The translations under genes were made by a program, and so were the position numbers. Positions 20,361-28,185 of a DNA stretch of 45,160 nucleotides are shown here, in pieces (position 1 is the first letter of the stretch; each line of letters begins with the position of its first letter). The notes below the pieces were generated by a model, which was not told the origin of the DNA, did no database searches, and saw only the letters and a list, made by a program, of their open reading frames with translations. The stretch is from Pseudomonadota bacterium (GTDB taxonomy: Bacteria > Pseudomonadota > Alphaproteobacteria > Reyranellales > Reyranellaceae). Where the stretch lies: assembly GCA_020160955.1 (NCBI GenBank), contig JAIUOX010000031.1:1-45160 (forward strand), read 5' to 3'.

Positions 20361-21380
20361 ATGTTCACCCGCAGAAAAGTGCTCGCCGGCGCCACCGCGC
20401 TGGGCGGCACCGCCCTCCTCCCCGCCATCGCCCACGCCAAGGGCAGCATCGCCGCGGCGACCTATCCGGGCACCTGGGAAGACGCCTACCGCTCGATCGT
20501 CGCCCCGGCGCTGAAGAAGAAATACGATGTCGAGCTCGAGCTGCAGCCGCTGTTCGCGGTCGACCAGGTCGCCAAGGCCAAGGCGGCGCGCGGCGCGCCG
20601 CCGTTCGACGCCTTCGTGCTCGATCCCGGCCCGCGCATCACCGCCATCGAGGCCGGCCTGTTCGACAAGTTCGACGGCAAGAAGCTCACCAACGCCGACA
20701 AGCTGCCGCCGGGCTTCATCGACGAGTGGGGCGTCTGCGTGAACGCCCAGGTGGTCGGCATCGCCTACAACCCGAAGAAGGTGCCGGCGCCCAAGGGCTG
20801 GAAGGACCTGTTCAGCGACCCGTGGGTGTCGCGGCTCGGCCTGACCGGCTTCCAGACGACCTTCGGCACGGTGTCGCTGATCGAGATCGCCAAGGTGTTC
20901 GGCGGCTCGGAGACCAACGTCGACCCGGCGCTGGTCGAACTGAAGAAGGTGCTGCCGAAGATCGCCGCGGTCGGCCAGCCGGCCGCCATGCCCGGCCTGT
21001 TCCAGCAAGGCCAGTGCGACGTGATGTACACCAACACCCAGACCGTCGCGACGCTGAAGGGCAAGGGCGTCGACATCGAGTTCGTCAAGCCGGAGACCGG
21101 CGCGGTCGCCTTCTACACGACGCTGCACCTCGCCAAGGGCACGACCGAGCTCGACAACGCCTACAAGTACATGGACGTGGTCGCCAGCAAGGAAGTGCAG
21201 GAGGCGCTGACCAAGCCGCCGTTCAACTTCATCCCGGTCAACAAGGACGTGCCGATGCCGCCCGACCTGCCGATGAAGAGCCTCGACGAGTTCAGCACCT
21301 ACGTCCGCCACGACTGGTCGAAGATCAACCCGCTGCGCGCCGGCTGGATCGAGAAGTTCAACAAGGAAATGGCGAAGTGA
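20361..21380 (+). CDS. ABC transporter substrate-binding protein, PotD-like
   Basis: A periplasmic solute-binding protein of 339 residues. The signal MFTRRKVLAGATALGG has a twin-arginine pattern (TRRKVLA), with cleavage near AHA-KG. The mature part starts with SIAAATYPGTWEDAYR and has the two-lobed layout of the PotD/extracellular-solute-binding family (GVCVNAQVVGIAYNPKKV and CDVMYTNTQTV). AAGGAG stands seven bases before the ATG. Substrate is unknown; the downstream allA and puuE genes suggest a purine-derived compound. Confidence 0.9.
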   Translation: MFTRRKVLAGATALGGTALLPAIAHAKGSIAAATYPGTWEDAYRSIVAPALKKKYDVELELQPLFAVDQVAKAKAARGAPPFDAFVLDPGPRITAIEAGLFDKFDGKKLTNADKLPPGFIDEWGVCVNAQVVGIAYNPKKVPAPKGWKDLFSDPWVSRLGLTGFQTTFGTVSLIEIAKVFGGSETNVDPALVELKKVLPKIAAVGQPAAMPGLFQQGQCDVMYTNTQTVATLKGKGVDIEFVKPETGAVAFYTTLHLAKGTTELDNAYKYMDVVASKEVQEALTKPPFNFIPVNKDVPMPPDLPMKSLDEFSTYVRHDWSKINPLRAGWIEKFNKEMAK

Positions 21381-21384
21381 CCGG

Positions 21385-21521
21385 AAAGGTCCCTCGCTGC
21401 GCTCGGGATGACAGGAATGATGACCTGTCAGTCCCTCCACTCCGCCGAGCTACGCTCGGCTCCGGTCGGGATGACAGGTAAGGCAAGATGACTGTCATCC
21501 CGAGCGCAGCGAGGGACCTTT
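21385..21521. repeat. Palindromic repeat cluster, copy B (inside transporter operon)
   Basis: Inverted arms at 21385-21413 and 21493-21521 match copies A and C. Between them at 21436-21477 lies a second, related motif with an inner CCGAGC/GCTCGG hairpin and the same GTCGGGATGACAG end. The right arm overlaps the start of the downstream permease gene and is translated there. The cluster could create a strong hairpin that lowers expression of the permeases relative to the binding protein. Confidence 0.9.
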
Positions 21522-22381
21522 CCCTCGGGCAGCCGGGTGGATGGTTCCGCCTGCGCGAGGGGCAGCTTGCCCTGCCCCTCGCGCTCGCCTTCCTGTCCCT
21601 CTTTCTCGCGCCGCTCCTCATGCTGTGCGGCGTCAGCTTCTTCGAGGACGACAAGATCACCCGGCCCGGGCTCGGCACCTGGGCGAAGTTCCTGGGCGAC
21701 CCCTTCACCTGGAAGGTGATCGGCGACACGCTCTTGCTGGGCGTCAAGGCGGTGATCACCACCATGATCCTCGGCTACCCGCTGGCGCTGGTCTTCATGG
21801 ATGCCGGGCCGCGCCTGCAGAAGGTGCTGATCTTCGTCATCGTCATGCCGCTCCTGCTGTCGGTCGTGGTGCGCACCTTCGCCTGGATCGTCATCCTCGG
21901 CCGCGAGGGCGTGATCAACCAGGCGCTGCTCGGCCTCGGCCTGATCTCCGAGCCGCTCAGGCTGCTGCAGACCGAGCTCGGCCTCGTGATCTCGCTGACC
22001 CAGATCGAGATGCCGCTGATGCTGCTGCCGCTGATCAGCGTGATGTCGCGGCTCGATCCCAACCTGCGCGACGCCTCGGCGGCGCTGGGCGCCTCGCGCT
22101 GGCGCACCCTGTTCACGGTGATCGTGCCGCTCAGCATGCCGGGCCTCGTCGCCGGCTGCCTGCTGGTCTTCGCCAGCGCCACCACCGCCTTCATCTCGCA
22201 GACCGTGATCGGCGGCGTCCGGCTGATCTACCTGCCGCTGCTGATCTGGCAGCAGTCGCTGGTGGTGTTCAACTGGCCGCTGGCGGCCGTGGCCTCGCTG
22301 ACCCTGCTGATCTCGGTCCTGTCGGTGGTCGGCGCGCTGTCGTGGCTCGGCCGCCGGAGCGGGGGCTATGTCCATGGATGA
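21488..22381 (+). CDS. ABC transporter permease, PotB-like
   Basis: Inner-membrane permease of 297 residues with about six membrane helices and the permease-ATPase contact motif in DASAALGASRWRTLFTVIVPL. The only start codon before the first helix is the ATG at 21488, which lies inside a dispersed palindromic repeat; residues 1-12 (MTVIPSAARDLS) are encoded by the repeat and AAGG precedes the ATG by four bases. No other ATG, GTG or TTG occurs in frame until residue 45, inside a helix. The stop overlaps the next permease by four bases. Confidence 0.88.
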   Translation: MTVIPSAARDLSLGQPGGWFRLREGQLALPLALAFLSLFLAPLLMLCGVSFFEDDKITRPGLGTWAKFLGDPFTWKVIGDTLLLGVKAVITTMILGYPLALVFMDAGPRLQKVLIFVIVMPLLLSVVVRTFAWIVILGREGVINQALLGLGLISEPLRLLQTELGLVISLTQIEMPLMLLPLISVMSRLDPNLRDASAALGASRWRTLFTVIVPLSMPGLVAGCLLVFASATTAFISQTVIGGVRLIYLPLLIWQQSLVVFNWPLAAVASLTLLISVLSVVGALSWLGRRSGGYVHG

Positions 22382-23208
22382 GCAGCATGGGTAGGCGGCA
22401 TTCCCTCGCCGACATCTCCTACGCGCTGGTGATCGGCGGGCTGGCGACGCTCGCGCTGCTGATCATCGTGGCGCCGGTGGTCATCGTGCTGATGACCTCG
22501 TTCACCGAGGGCCGCTCGCTGAAGTTCCCGCCCACCGGCTTCTCGCTGCAGTGGTACGAAGCGCTGTTCGATCCCTCGAAGTCGCGCCAGATCCACCGCG
22601 CCGCGACCAACACGCTGGAGGTCGCCGCGTGGTCGACGCTGCTCGGCGTCGTGCTGGCGACGCTCGCCAGCCTCGGGCTGGCGCGGAGCCGCGGCCGGCT
22701 GGCGCGGGTCGCCGACAGCTTCTTCATGTCGCCGCTGGTCCTGCCCGGCCTGACCTTCGGCCTGGCGGCGCTGATGTACTTCACGATGATCGGGCTCAGG
22801 CCCTCGCTCAACCTGATCATCGCCGGCCACATGATCGTCACGGTGCCGTTCATCCTGCGCACCACCACCGCCAGCCTGTCGCAGCTCGACCCGGCGCTGA
22901 ACGACAGCTCGCAGAGCCTGGGCGCCAGCTGGCTGTACACGCTGCGCCGGGTGACCCTGCCGCTGATCGCGCCGGGCATCTTCGCCGGCGCCTTCCTCGC
23001 CTTCATGGCCTCGGTCGACAACGTGCCGGTGTCGCTGTTCCTGTCGACGGCGCGCACCGACATGCTGCCGATCCGCATGTGGGGCATGATGGAGTCGACC
23101 CTCGACCCGCGCATCGCGGCGGTATCGGGCGTATTGATCGCGGCGGCATTCCTGCTGATGCTGCTGATGGAATGGACGGTGGGACTGACCCGCCGGATGC
23201 GCGACTAG
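22378..23208 (+). CDS. ABC transporter permease, PotC-like
   Basis: Second inner-membrane permease, 276 residues, six predicted helices, with the contact motif NDSSQSLGASWLYTLRRVTLPL. It begins with an ATG that overlaps the previous permease stop (ATGA). A second in-frame ATG lies three codons later. Together with the upstream ATPase, binding protein and permease it completes an importer of the polyamine-type family. Confidence 0.92.
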   Translation: MSSMGRRHSLADISYALVIGGLATLALLIIVAPVVIVLMTSFTEGRSLKFPPTGFSLQWYEALFDPSKSRQIHRAATNTLEVAAWSTLLGVVLATLASLGLARSRGRLARVADSFFMSPLVLPGLTFGLAALMYFTMIGLRPSLNLIIAGHMIVTVPFILRTTTASLSQLDPALNDSSQSLGASWLYTLRRVTLPLIAPGIFAGAFLAFMASVDNVPVSLFLSTARTDMLPIRMWGMMESTLDPRIAAVSGVLIAAAFLLMLLMEWTVGLTRRMRD

Positions 23209-23241
23209 GGCCGGCCAGGACCAGGGGCGGGAGAGACGGAC

Positions 23242-23715
23242 ATGGAGATCGTGGCGGAACCGCTGACGGCGGAGGCCTTTGCGCCGTTCGGCGAGGTCAT
23301 CGCCCTGCCCGAGACGCCCGGCCGCACCTACCACGACGCCGCGCTGGGCAACCTGCGGCCCGGCGCCCGACCCAGCCTGTCGGTCATCCTGCGCACCGAA
23401 ACGCCGGACCGGCCGCTGCGCGTCGAGATGCTGGAGCGCCACGCCTTCTCGTCGCAGACCTTCATGCCGCTCGACGCCGGGCGCTGGCTGGTCCTGGTGG
23501 CGCCGCACGCCGCTGGCGGCGGCCCCGACCGCGCCGCGGCGAAGGCGTTCGTCGCGACCGGCCGGCAGGGCATCACCTACCGGCCCGACACCTGGCACCA
23601 CGGCCTCACCGTGCTCGACCGGCCGAGCCGCTTCGCCATCTTCATGTGGCTCGACGGCGGCCCCGGCGACGAGGAGTTCGTGCCCGTCGCGCCGTTCACC
23701 GTCCGCGTCCCGTGA
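23242..23715 (+). CDS. allA: Ureidoglycolate lyase
   Basis: AllA cleaves ureidoglycolate to glyoxylate and urea, the last step of allantoin breakdown. The 157-residue cupin protein starts MEIVAEPLTAEAFAPFGEVI and has the conserved RPDTWHHGLTVLD segment near the C-terminus. It lies 33 bases after the permease genes with a GGGAGAG site, and its stop overlaps the next gene by four bases. The identification is from family pattern; the pairing with a PuuE-type gene strengthens it. Confidence 0.88.
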   Translation: MEIVAEPLTAEAFAPFGEVIALPETPGRTYHDAALGNLRPGARPSLSVILRTETPDRPLRVEMLERHAFSSQTFMPLDAGRWLVLVAPHAAGGGPDRAAAKAFVATGRQGITYRPDTWHHGLTVLDRPSRFAIFMWLDGGPGDEEFVPVAPFTVRVP

Positions 23716-24044
23716 CGCGACCCGTCATCGAAATCCGCGACTGGCCGTCGTGCGCGGCGGCGCTGCAGGCCGCGCGCCGCGACGGCACGGCGCCGCGGCT
23801 GGTCACGCCGGAGGGCGCCGCATCGGTGCTCGGCGCCGGCTACCTCGGCGCGCTGCAGGCGCGGGCCGAGCGCGAGTTCGCCGACGTCGATTTCGAACTG
23901 ATCGTCGACTGCGCCGACGCGCCGGGCCACGCGCTGGCCTGCCTGCGCGCCGGGGTCCGGCGGATCTCGATGGCAGCGCCCGACCCGCGCATCGCCGACA
24001 TCGCGCGCCAGGGCGGCGCCGAACTGGTGAGGAGACCGACATGA
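23712..24044 (+). CDS. Unknown protein between allA and puuE
   Basis: A 110-residue protein starting with GTG (4-base overlap with allA) and ending in a 4-base overlap with the allantoinase gene. It has no signal peptide or membrane helix. I do not recognise the family. The C-terminal half (FELIVDCADAPGHALACLRA, then ISMAAPDPRIADIARQGGAE) has the alternating strand-helix feel of a piece of an alpha/beta barrel. Tight coupling suggests it acts with AllA and PuuE, for example as an accessory or regulatory subunit in ureide catabolism; this is inference. Confidence 0.7.
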   Translation: MTRPVIEIRDWPSCAAALQAARRDGTAPRLVTPEGAASVLGAGYLGALQARAEREFADVDFELIVDCADAPGHALACLRAGVRRISMAAPDPRIADIARQGGAELVRRPT

Positions 24045-24964
24045 GCTGGCAACCGACACGCGACCTCGTGGGCTACGGCGCGGCGCCGCCCGACCCGAAG
24101 TGGCCGAACGGCGCGCGCGTCGCGGTCAACTTCGTGATGAACTACGAGGAAGGCTCCGAGCCGTCGGTCCAGGACGGCGAGGGCTACAGCGAGGCCGGCC
24201 TCACCGAATCGACCACGTCGGCGCTGGGCATCGCCGGCCGCGACCTCGCCGCCGAGGGCATGTTCGAGTTCGGCAGCCGGGTCGGCTTCTGGCGCATCAT
24301 GCGGGCCTTCCAGGAGCGCGGCCTGCCGCTCACGGTGTTCGGCTGCGCCCTCGCGCTCGAGCGCAACCGCGAGGCCGCCGCGGCCATCAAGGCGTCCGGC
24401 TTCGACGTCTGCAGCCACGGCTGGCGCTGGGTCCAGCACTTCAAGCTGAGCGAGGCCGAGGAGCGCGAGCACATCGCCAAAGCGGTGAAGTCGCTCAAGG
24501 AGACGGTCGGCGAGGCGCCGGCCGGCTGGTACTGCCGCTACGGACCCAGCGTGAACACCCGCCGGCTGGTGGTCGAGCACGGCGGCTTCACCTACGACAG
24601 CGACTACTACGGCGACGAGCTGCCGTTCTGGCAGACCGTGGAGGGCAAGCCCCACCTGGTGGTGCCCTATTCCCTGACCAACAACGACGGCAAGTATGCC
24701 GCCGGGATGACCATTTCCGACCAGTGGTTCACCCTGTGCCGGGACGCCTTCGACGTCCTGTACAAGGAGGGCGCCACCCAGCCCAAGATGATGTCGATCG
24801 GGCTGCACATGCGGCTGATCGGCCACCCGGCTCGCACAGCGGGATTGTGGCGGCTGCTGGACTACATCGGCCAGCAAAAGGGGGTCTGGATCACCCGCCG
24901 GGTGGACATCGCGAACCACTGGAAAGCCACGCACCCCTATCCCGGCAAGGGCTTGAACGAATAG
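24041..24964 (+). CDS. puuE: Allantoinase, PuuE type (polysaccharide-deacetylase fold)
   Basis: PuuE is the metal-independent allantoinase that opens allantoin to allantoate; it is unrelated to the amidohydrolase-type AllB. The 307 residues start with RDLVGYGAAPPDPKWPNGAR, followed by FVMNYEEGSE (31-40) and CSHGWRW (124-130), which match the PuuE family. GGAG precedes the ATG, which overlaps the upstream stop. With AllA it would cover two steps of the pathway; the allantoate-to-ureidoglycolate enzyme (allantoicase or AllC) and urate oxidation genes are not in this window. Confidence 0.9.
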   Translation: MSWQPTRDLVGYGAAPPDPKWPNGARVAVNFVMNYEEGSEPSVQDGEGYSEAGLTESTTSALGIAGRDLAAEGMFEFGSRVGFWRIMRAFQERGLPLTVFGCALALERNREAAAAIKASGFDVCSHGWRWVQHFKLSEAEEREHIAKAVKSLKETVGEAPAGWYCRYGPSVNTRRLVVEHGGFTYDSDYYGDELPFWQTVEGKPHLVVPYSLTNNDGKYAAGMTISDQWFTLCRDAFDVLYKEGATQPKMMSIGLHMRLIGHPARTAGLWRLLDYIGQQKGVWITRRVDIANHWKATHPYPGKGLNE

Positions 24965-25020
24965 GTCCCGGCCGCTATCACCGGCCCCGCTTGTCCAATG
25001 GAGCCAAGGGGGCCTAGGCC

Positions 25021-25941
25021 GTGAAAATCACTCGCACCGTCAAGAAGATCCTCGACAACTACGAGAGCGACAATCCCGGCACCAAGGGCAACCTCGCCCG
25101 CATCCTGATGCACGGCCGCCTCGGCGGCTCGGGCAAGATGGTTATCCTCCCGGTCGACCAGGGCTTCGAGCATGGCCCGGCCCGCTCCTTCGCCCCGAAC
25201 CCGGACGCCTACGACCCCCACTACCACTACCAGCTGGCGATCGACGCCGGCCTGAACGCCTACGCCGCCCCGCTCGGCCCGCTCGAGGCCGGCGCCGACA
25301 CCTTCGCCGGCGCGATCCCGACCATCCTCAAGGTCAACTCGGCGAACTCGCTGTCGACCAACAAGGACCAGGCGGTCACCGCCTCGGTGATGGACGCGCT
25401 GCGTCTCGGCTGCTCGGCGATCGGCTTCACGATCTACCCGGGCTCGGAAGACCAGTACGAGATGATGGAAGAGATCCGCGAGATGTCGGAGGAGGCCAAG
25501 TCGGTCGGCCTCGCCGTCGTCATGTGGTCCTACCCGCGCGGCGGCAAGCTCGACAAGGCCGGCGAGACGGCGCTCGACGTCTGCGCCTACGCCGCCCACA
25601 TCGCCGCCCTGCTCGGCGCCCACATCATCAAGGTGAAGCCGCCGACCGACGTGCTGTGGCAGCCGGAAGCCAAGGCCGCCTACGAGAAGGCCGGCGTCGA
25701 CAAGTCGACGCTCGCGGCGCGCATCAAGCACGTCATGCAGGCGACCTTCAACGGCCGCCGCATCGTCGTGTTCTCGGGCGGCGAGGCGAAGGACCTCGAG
25801 GGCCTCTACACCGAGATCCGCGGCCTGCGCGACGGCGGCGCCAACGGCTCGATCATCGGCCGCAACACCTTCCAGCGCCCGCGCGAGCAGGCGCTCGACA
25901 TGCTCGACAAGATCATCGGTATCTACCAGAACAAGATGTGA
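25021..25941 (+). CDS. Class I fructose-bisphosphate aldolase (FbaB/DhnA type)
   Basis: Cleaves fructose-1,6-bisphosphate through a Schiff-base lysine. The 306 residues have ILPVDQGFEHGP (42-53), a barrel core, HIIKVKPPTD with candidate lysines 204 and 206, and FSGGEA and GSIIGRNTFQRP phosphate-binding loops near the C-terminus. It is the DhnA/FbaB type seen in archaea and many bacteria, not the zinc class II enzyme. The GTG start follows AAGGGGG. It is 56 bases after puuE and ends at a terminator, so it may also be transcribed from its own promoter. Confidence 0.93.
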   Translation: MKITRTVKKILDNYESDNPGTKGNLARILMHGRLGGSGKMVILPVDQGFEHGPARSFAPNPDAYDPHYHYQLAIDAGLNAYAAPLGPLEAGADTFAGAIPTILKVNSANSLSTNKDQAVTASVMDALRLGCSAIGFTIYPGSEDQYEMMEEIREMSEEAKSVGLAVVMWSYPRGGKLDKAGETALDVCAYAAHIAALLGAHIIKVKPPTDVLWQPEAKAAYEKAGVDKSTLAARIKHVMQATFNGRRIVVFSGGEAKDLEGLYTEIRGLRDGGANGSIIGRNTFQRPREQALDMLDKIIGIYQNKM

Positions 25942-25974
25942 TCCGGCGGGCCCTGCGCCCGCCCCCATCCGTCG

Positions 25975-26010
25975 AACGCCAGGCAGGCCGCTCGCTTGCC
26001 TGGCGTTTTT
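25975..26010 (+). terminator. Rho-independent terminator after the aldolase gene
   Basis: Perfect 11-base-pair stem (25975-25985 with 25997-26007) and an 11-base loop, ending in TTTTT (26006-26010). Confidence 0.9.
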
Positions 26011-26074
26011 CGTTCGCGGGCCTCCCCGGCAGGCGCCGCGCCAGCGGGACAGGGTTGCCGGGCCGTGCCTGTTC

Positions 26075-26635
26075 TCAGAGCTCTCCCACCACGCATTGCA
26101 CCGCGGGGCGGCGGCTGACCTCGTCGAACCAGTCGAGGAGATAAGGGAACTTCTCGATGTCGCGGCGCTGAAATCGCCGGTCGGCCATCCAGGCGAAGCA
26201 CGCGATGTCGGCGATCGAGAAGTAGTCCCACGCGACGTAGCGGTTGCGACGAAGCTGGTCGTCCAGCGCGACCAGTTGCCCGCTCCGGTCGTCCGGCCGG
26301 TCGTCGGGAAGCGCCCGGTGGAGCTTCAGCCACGCCAGGCACCGATCGACCGACTGCCGGTAGCGGGCGCCTGCCGGGTAGTACTGGCCGGCCTTCCCCG
26401 CGACGTAGGTCATGATGGCCACCGAGCCGAACACGGCCAGCGGCTCACCGCCATCCTCGGGAAGCGTGTCGACGATCATCGGGTCGTCGAGATTGGCCAG
26501 GCTGCCGGCAGGAGCGCGGTCGAGAACGCCGTGCTCGTTTTTCCGGCAGATCGATCGATAGGGCAGCCCGCTCTCGACCATCAGGATGAGAACCTCTGTG
26601 CCAACGGGATTCGGCCATTGGTACAACTCGATCAC
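26075..26635 (-). CDS. Glutathione S-transferase-like protein
   Basis: A 186-residue GST-fold protein. The thioredoxin-like N-terminal domain starts IELYQWPNPVGTEVLILMVE and has a FGSVAIMTYVAGK segment in the place of the ES-x-AI glutathione motif; the C-terminal helical domain ends with SIADIACFAWM and FPYLLDWFDEV. It resembles the Nu-class/YghU group but is about 20 residues shorter than usual in the helical domain. The start is GTG at 26635 with GGAG seven bases upstream; the frame runs further but without GST sequence. It is divergent from the methyltransferase gene across 192 bases, where I see no other feature. Substrate unknown. Confidence 0.82.
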   Translation of the reverse strand: MIELYQWPNPVGTEVLILMVESGLPYRSICRKNEHGVLDRAPAGSLANLDDPMIVDTLPEDGGEPLAVFGSVAIMTYVAGKAGQYYPAGARYRQSVDRCLAWLKLHRALPDDRPDDRSGQLVALDDQLRRNRYVAWDYFSIADIACFAWMADRRFQRRDIEKFPYLLDWFDEVSRRPAVQCVVGEL

Positions 26636-26827
26636 AGGCCAACTCCATTCCCACTTCGGTCGTTTTTGCCCCTGCCCCGTTCGCGCCGACATGATCCACA
26701 TCAAGCGCGCATGCTGTCGCCCTTGCGGTGGGTCGTCTGGGCAGATGCGCCTGCCGGCGTTGCCAAGAGGCACGGCCAAGCGCATAAGTTTTCGCATCAT
26801 TTGAGCGATATGTGAACGCCCCCGCCA

Positions 26828-28048
26828 ATGCCGAGTGACTCGACCGCGTCGTCCCCGCCCAAGGCCCATGGGCTCCTGCACAACTACAACTTGTCGCGCG
26901 AGCAGTACGAGCAGGCTCTCCTGCTGATCGACCGGGTCGAGGCCCTGTATCGCGGCGCCCCCGCCTACGTCGCGCAGCGTGGGCTCGACCCGGAGATCCA
27001 TTTCCCGGGCAACGAGTGGAAGGACATGGTGGCGATCGAGGGCCGGTCGTTCCATCGCGCCTACCCCGACATCAACCTGCTGCGCCTGCACGCGCCCTTC
27101 GCCGGCTTCCACATGGCGCTCCTCGATCGCCTCGATTCGCGCCTTCATCCCGAACCCGAACTCGACAAGTTCTACCTGTACATCACCGGCAAGGGCTTCC
27201 CCGACGACATCGCCGCGACCTTCGCGGCCCGCGTCGATCCGGCGGTCCGGCTCGCCAGGACCCTCGGCGTCGACGGCAAGGTCATCGGCAGCGTCGAGGA
27301 GATGCGCCTCAACCTCGAGAACGTGCCGCCGCGATACGCGGTGCGGACGCCGCGCCTGTTCGGCGAGATCGGCCTCGAACTCGGCGGCTTCCTCGCCAAT
27401 CCCGACACCGTGCTGGCCCAGACCCGCCTGAACGCGATGCTGAGCGGCGGCGTTCTGACGAAGATGGAAGCCGACGTCCGGCGCCGCGGCCGCGTCCGGG
27501 TGCTCGAGATCGGCCCGGGCTACGGTGCGCTGGGCCAGGCCCTGTACGGCATCTTCGGCGAGGCGCTGGAGTACATCGCCGTCGACCTGCCGGCGATCCT
27601 CTACTACCCGGCGGTCTACCTCGGCACCCTGCAGGCCGGACGGGAGAGCGTCGTCCTTCTGCCCGGCGACAAGGTGCCCGAACACTTCCGCAACGTGTTC
27701 GTCGGCAATCACCTGCTGGAGGAACTGGAAGGCCCGCTCGGGCCGATCGACGTCGCGATCAACACCATGTCGTTCACCGAGATGTCGGAGGTCCAGGTCC
27801 GCTTCTATGCCGAGACGATGAATCGCATGCTGCGTCCCGATGGCCTGGTGTTCGAGGAGAACGACGCCAACCGTCCGCACCACAGCGACAGCAAGAAGAT
27901 CCTCGGCGAGGTCTTCCCCTACCGGAAGTCCGTGTCGTCCAGCGTCGTGCGGACCAAGATCGCGGTCAACGACATCTGGAGCAAGATCTACGTTCCCGAC
28001 GTGTTCGACTGCAGCGACCACGCCCTGCGGCTGGGGACATCTTCGTAA
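26828..28048 (+). CDS. Putative sugar O-methyltransferase
   Basis: A 406-residue SAM-dependent methyltransferase. Residues 1-200 form an all-helical N-terminal part; motif I VLEIGPGYGALG (225-236) is followed by AVDLPAILYYPAVYL, VGNHLLEEL and INTMSFTEMSEVQVRFYAETMNRML in the catalytic half. The layout matches the putative sugar O-methyltransferase family (TIGR04371-like) often found in surface polysaccharide loci, but no glycosyltransferases are nearby, so the substrate is unknown. No Shine-Dalgarno site is evident at the ATG. Confidence 0.78.
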   Translation: MPSDSTASSPPKAHGLLHNYNLSREQYEQALLLIDRVEALYRGAPAYVAQRGLDPEIHFPGNEWKDMVAIEGRSFHRAYPDINLLRLHAPFAGFHMALLDRLDSRLHPEPELDKFYLYITGKGFPDDIAATFAARVDPAVRLARTLGVDGKVIGSVEEMRLNLENVPPRYAVRTPRLFGEIGLELGGFLANPDTVLAQTRLNAMLSGGVLTKMEADVRRRGRVRVLEIGPGYGALGQALYGIFGEALEYIAVDLPAILYYPAVYLGTLQAGRESVVLLPGDKVPEHFRNVFVGNHLLEELEGPLGPIDVAINTMSFTEMSEVQVRFYAETMNRMLRPDGLVFEENDANRPHHSDSKKILGEVFPYRKSVSSSVVRTKIAVNDIWSKIYVPDVFDCSDHALRLGTSS

Positions 28049-28113
28049 GCCCCTCGTTGCCTGCCCCGCCCCGTGCAAGTACCAAAGACGAAGGATTCTT
28101 GGGGGAACGGGCG

Positions 28114-28179
28114 ATGATCTTTGTCGCGATCGGGGCCGGCGTGGCGATTCTCGCGTTGCTGTTCCAGCAGACCCTGTAG
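28114..28179 (+). CDS. Possible 21-residue membrane peptide
   Basis: A 21-codon reading frame from ATG 28114 encodes a single hydrophobic helix, MIFVAIGAGVAILALLF then QQTL. A GGGGGAACGG sequence lies at a suitable distance upstream. It sits 65 bases after the methyltransferase gene on the same strand and 6 bases before the end of the opposing gene. Short hydrophobic frames arise by chance, so it is tentative. Confidence 0.4.
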   Translation: MIFVAIGAGVAILALLFQQTL

Positions 28180-28185
28180 CGCCCG

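Noticed and set aside
21385..21521. Insertion sequence or transposon end
   Set aside because: No transposase frame and no target-site duplication visible; it fits a REP-like palindrome.
19231..23208. Assignment of the importer as potABCD for spermidine/putrescine
   Set aside because: Family membership does not fix substrate; downstream ureide genes argue against a firm polyamine label, so no gene symbols were given.
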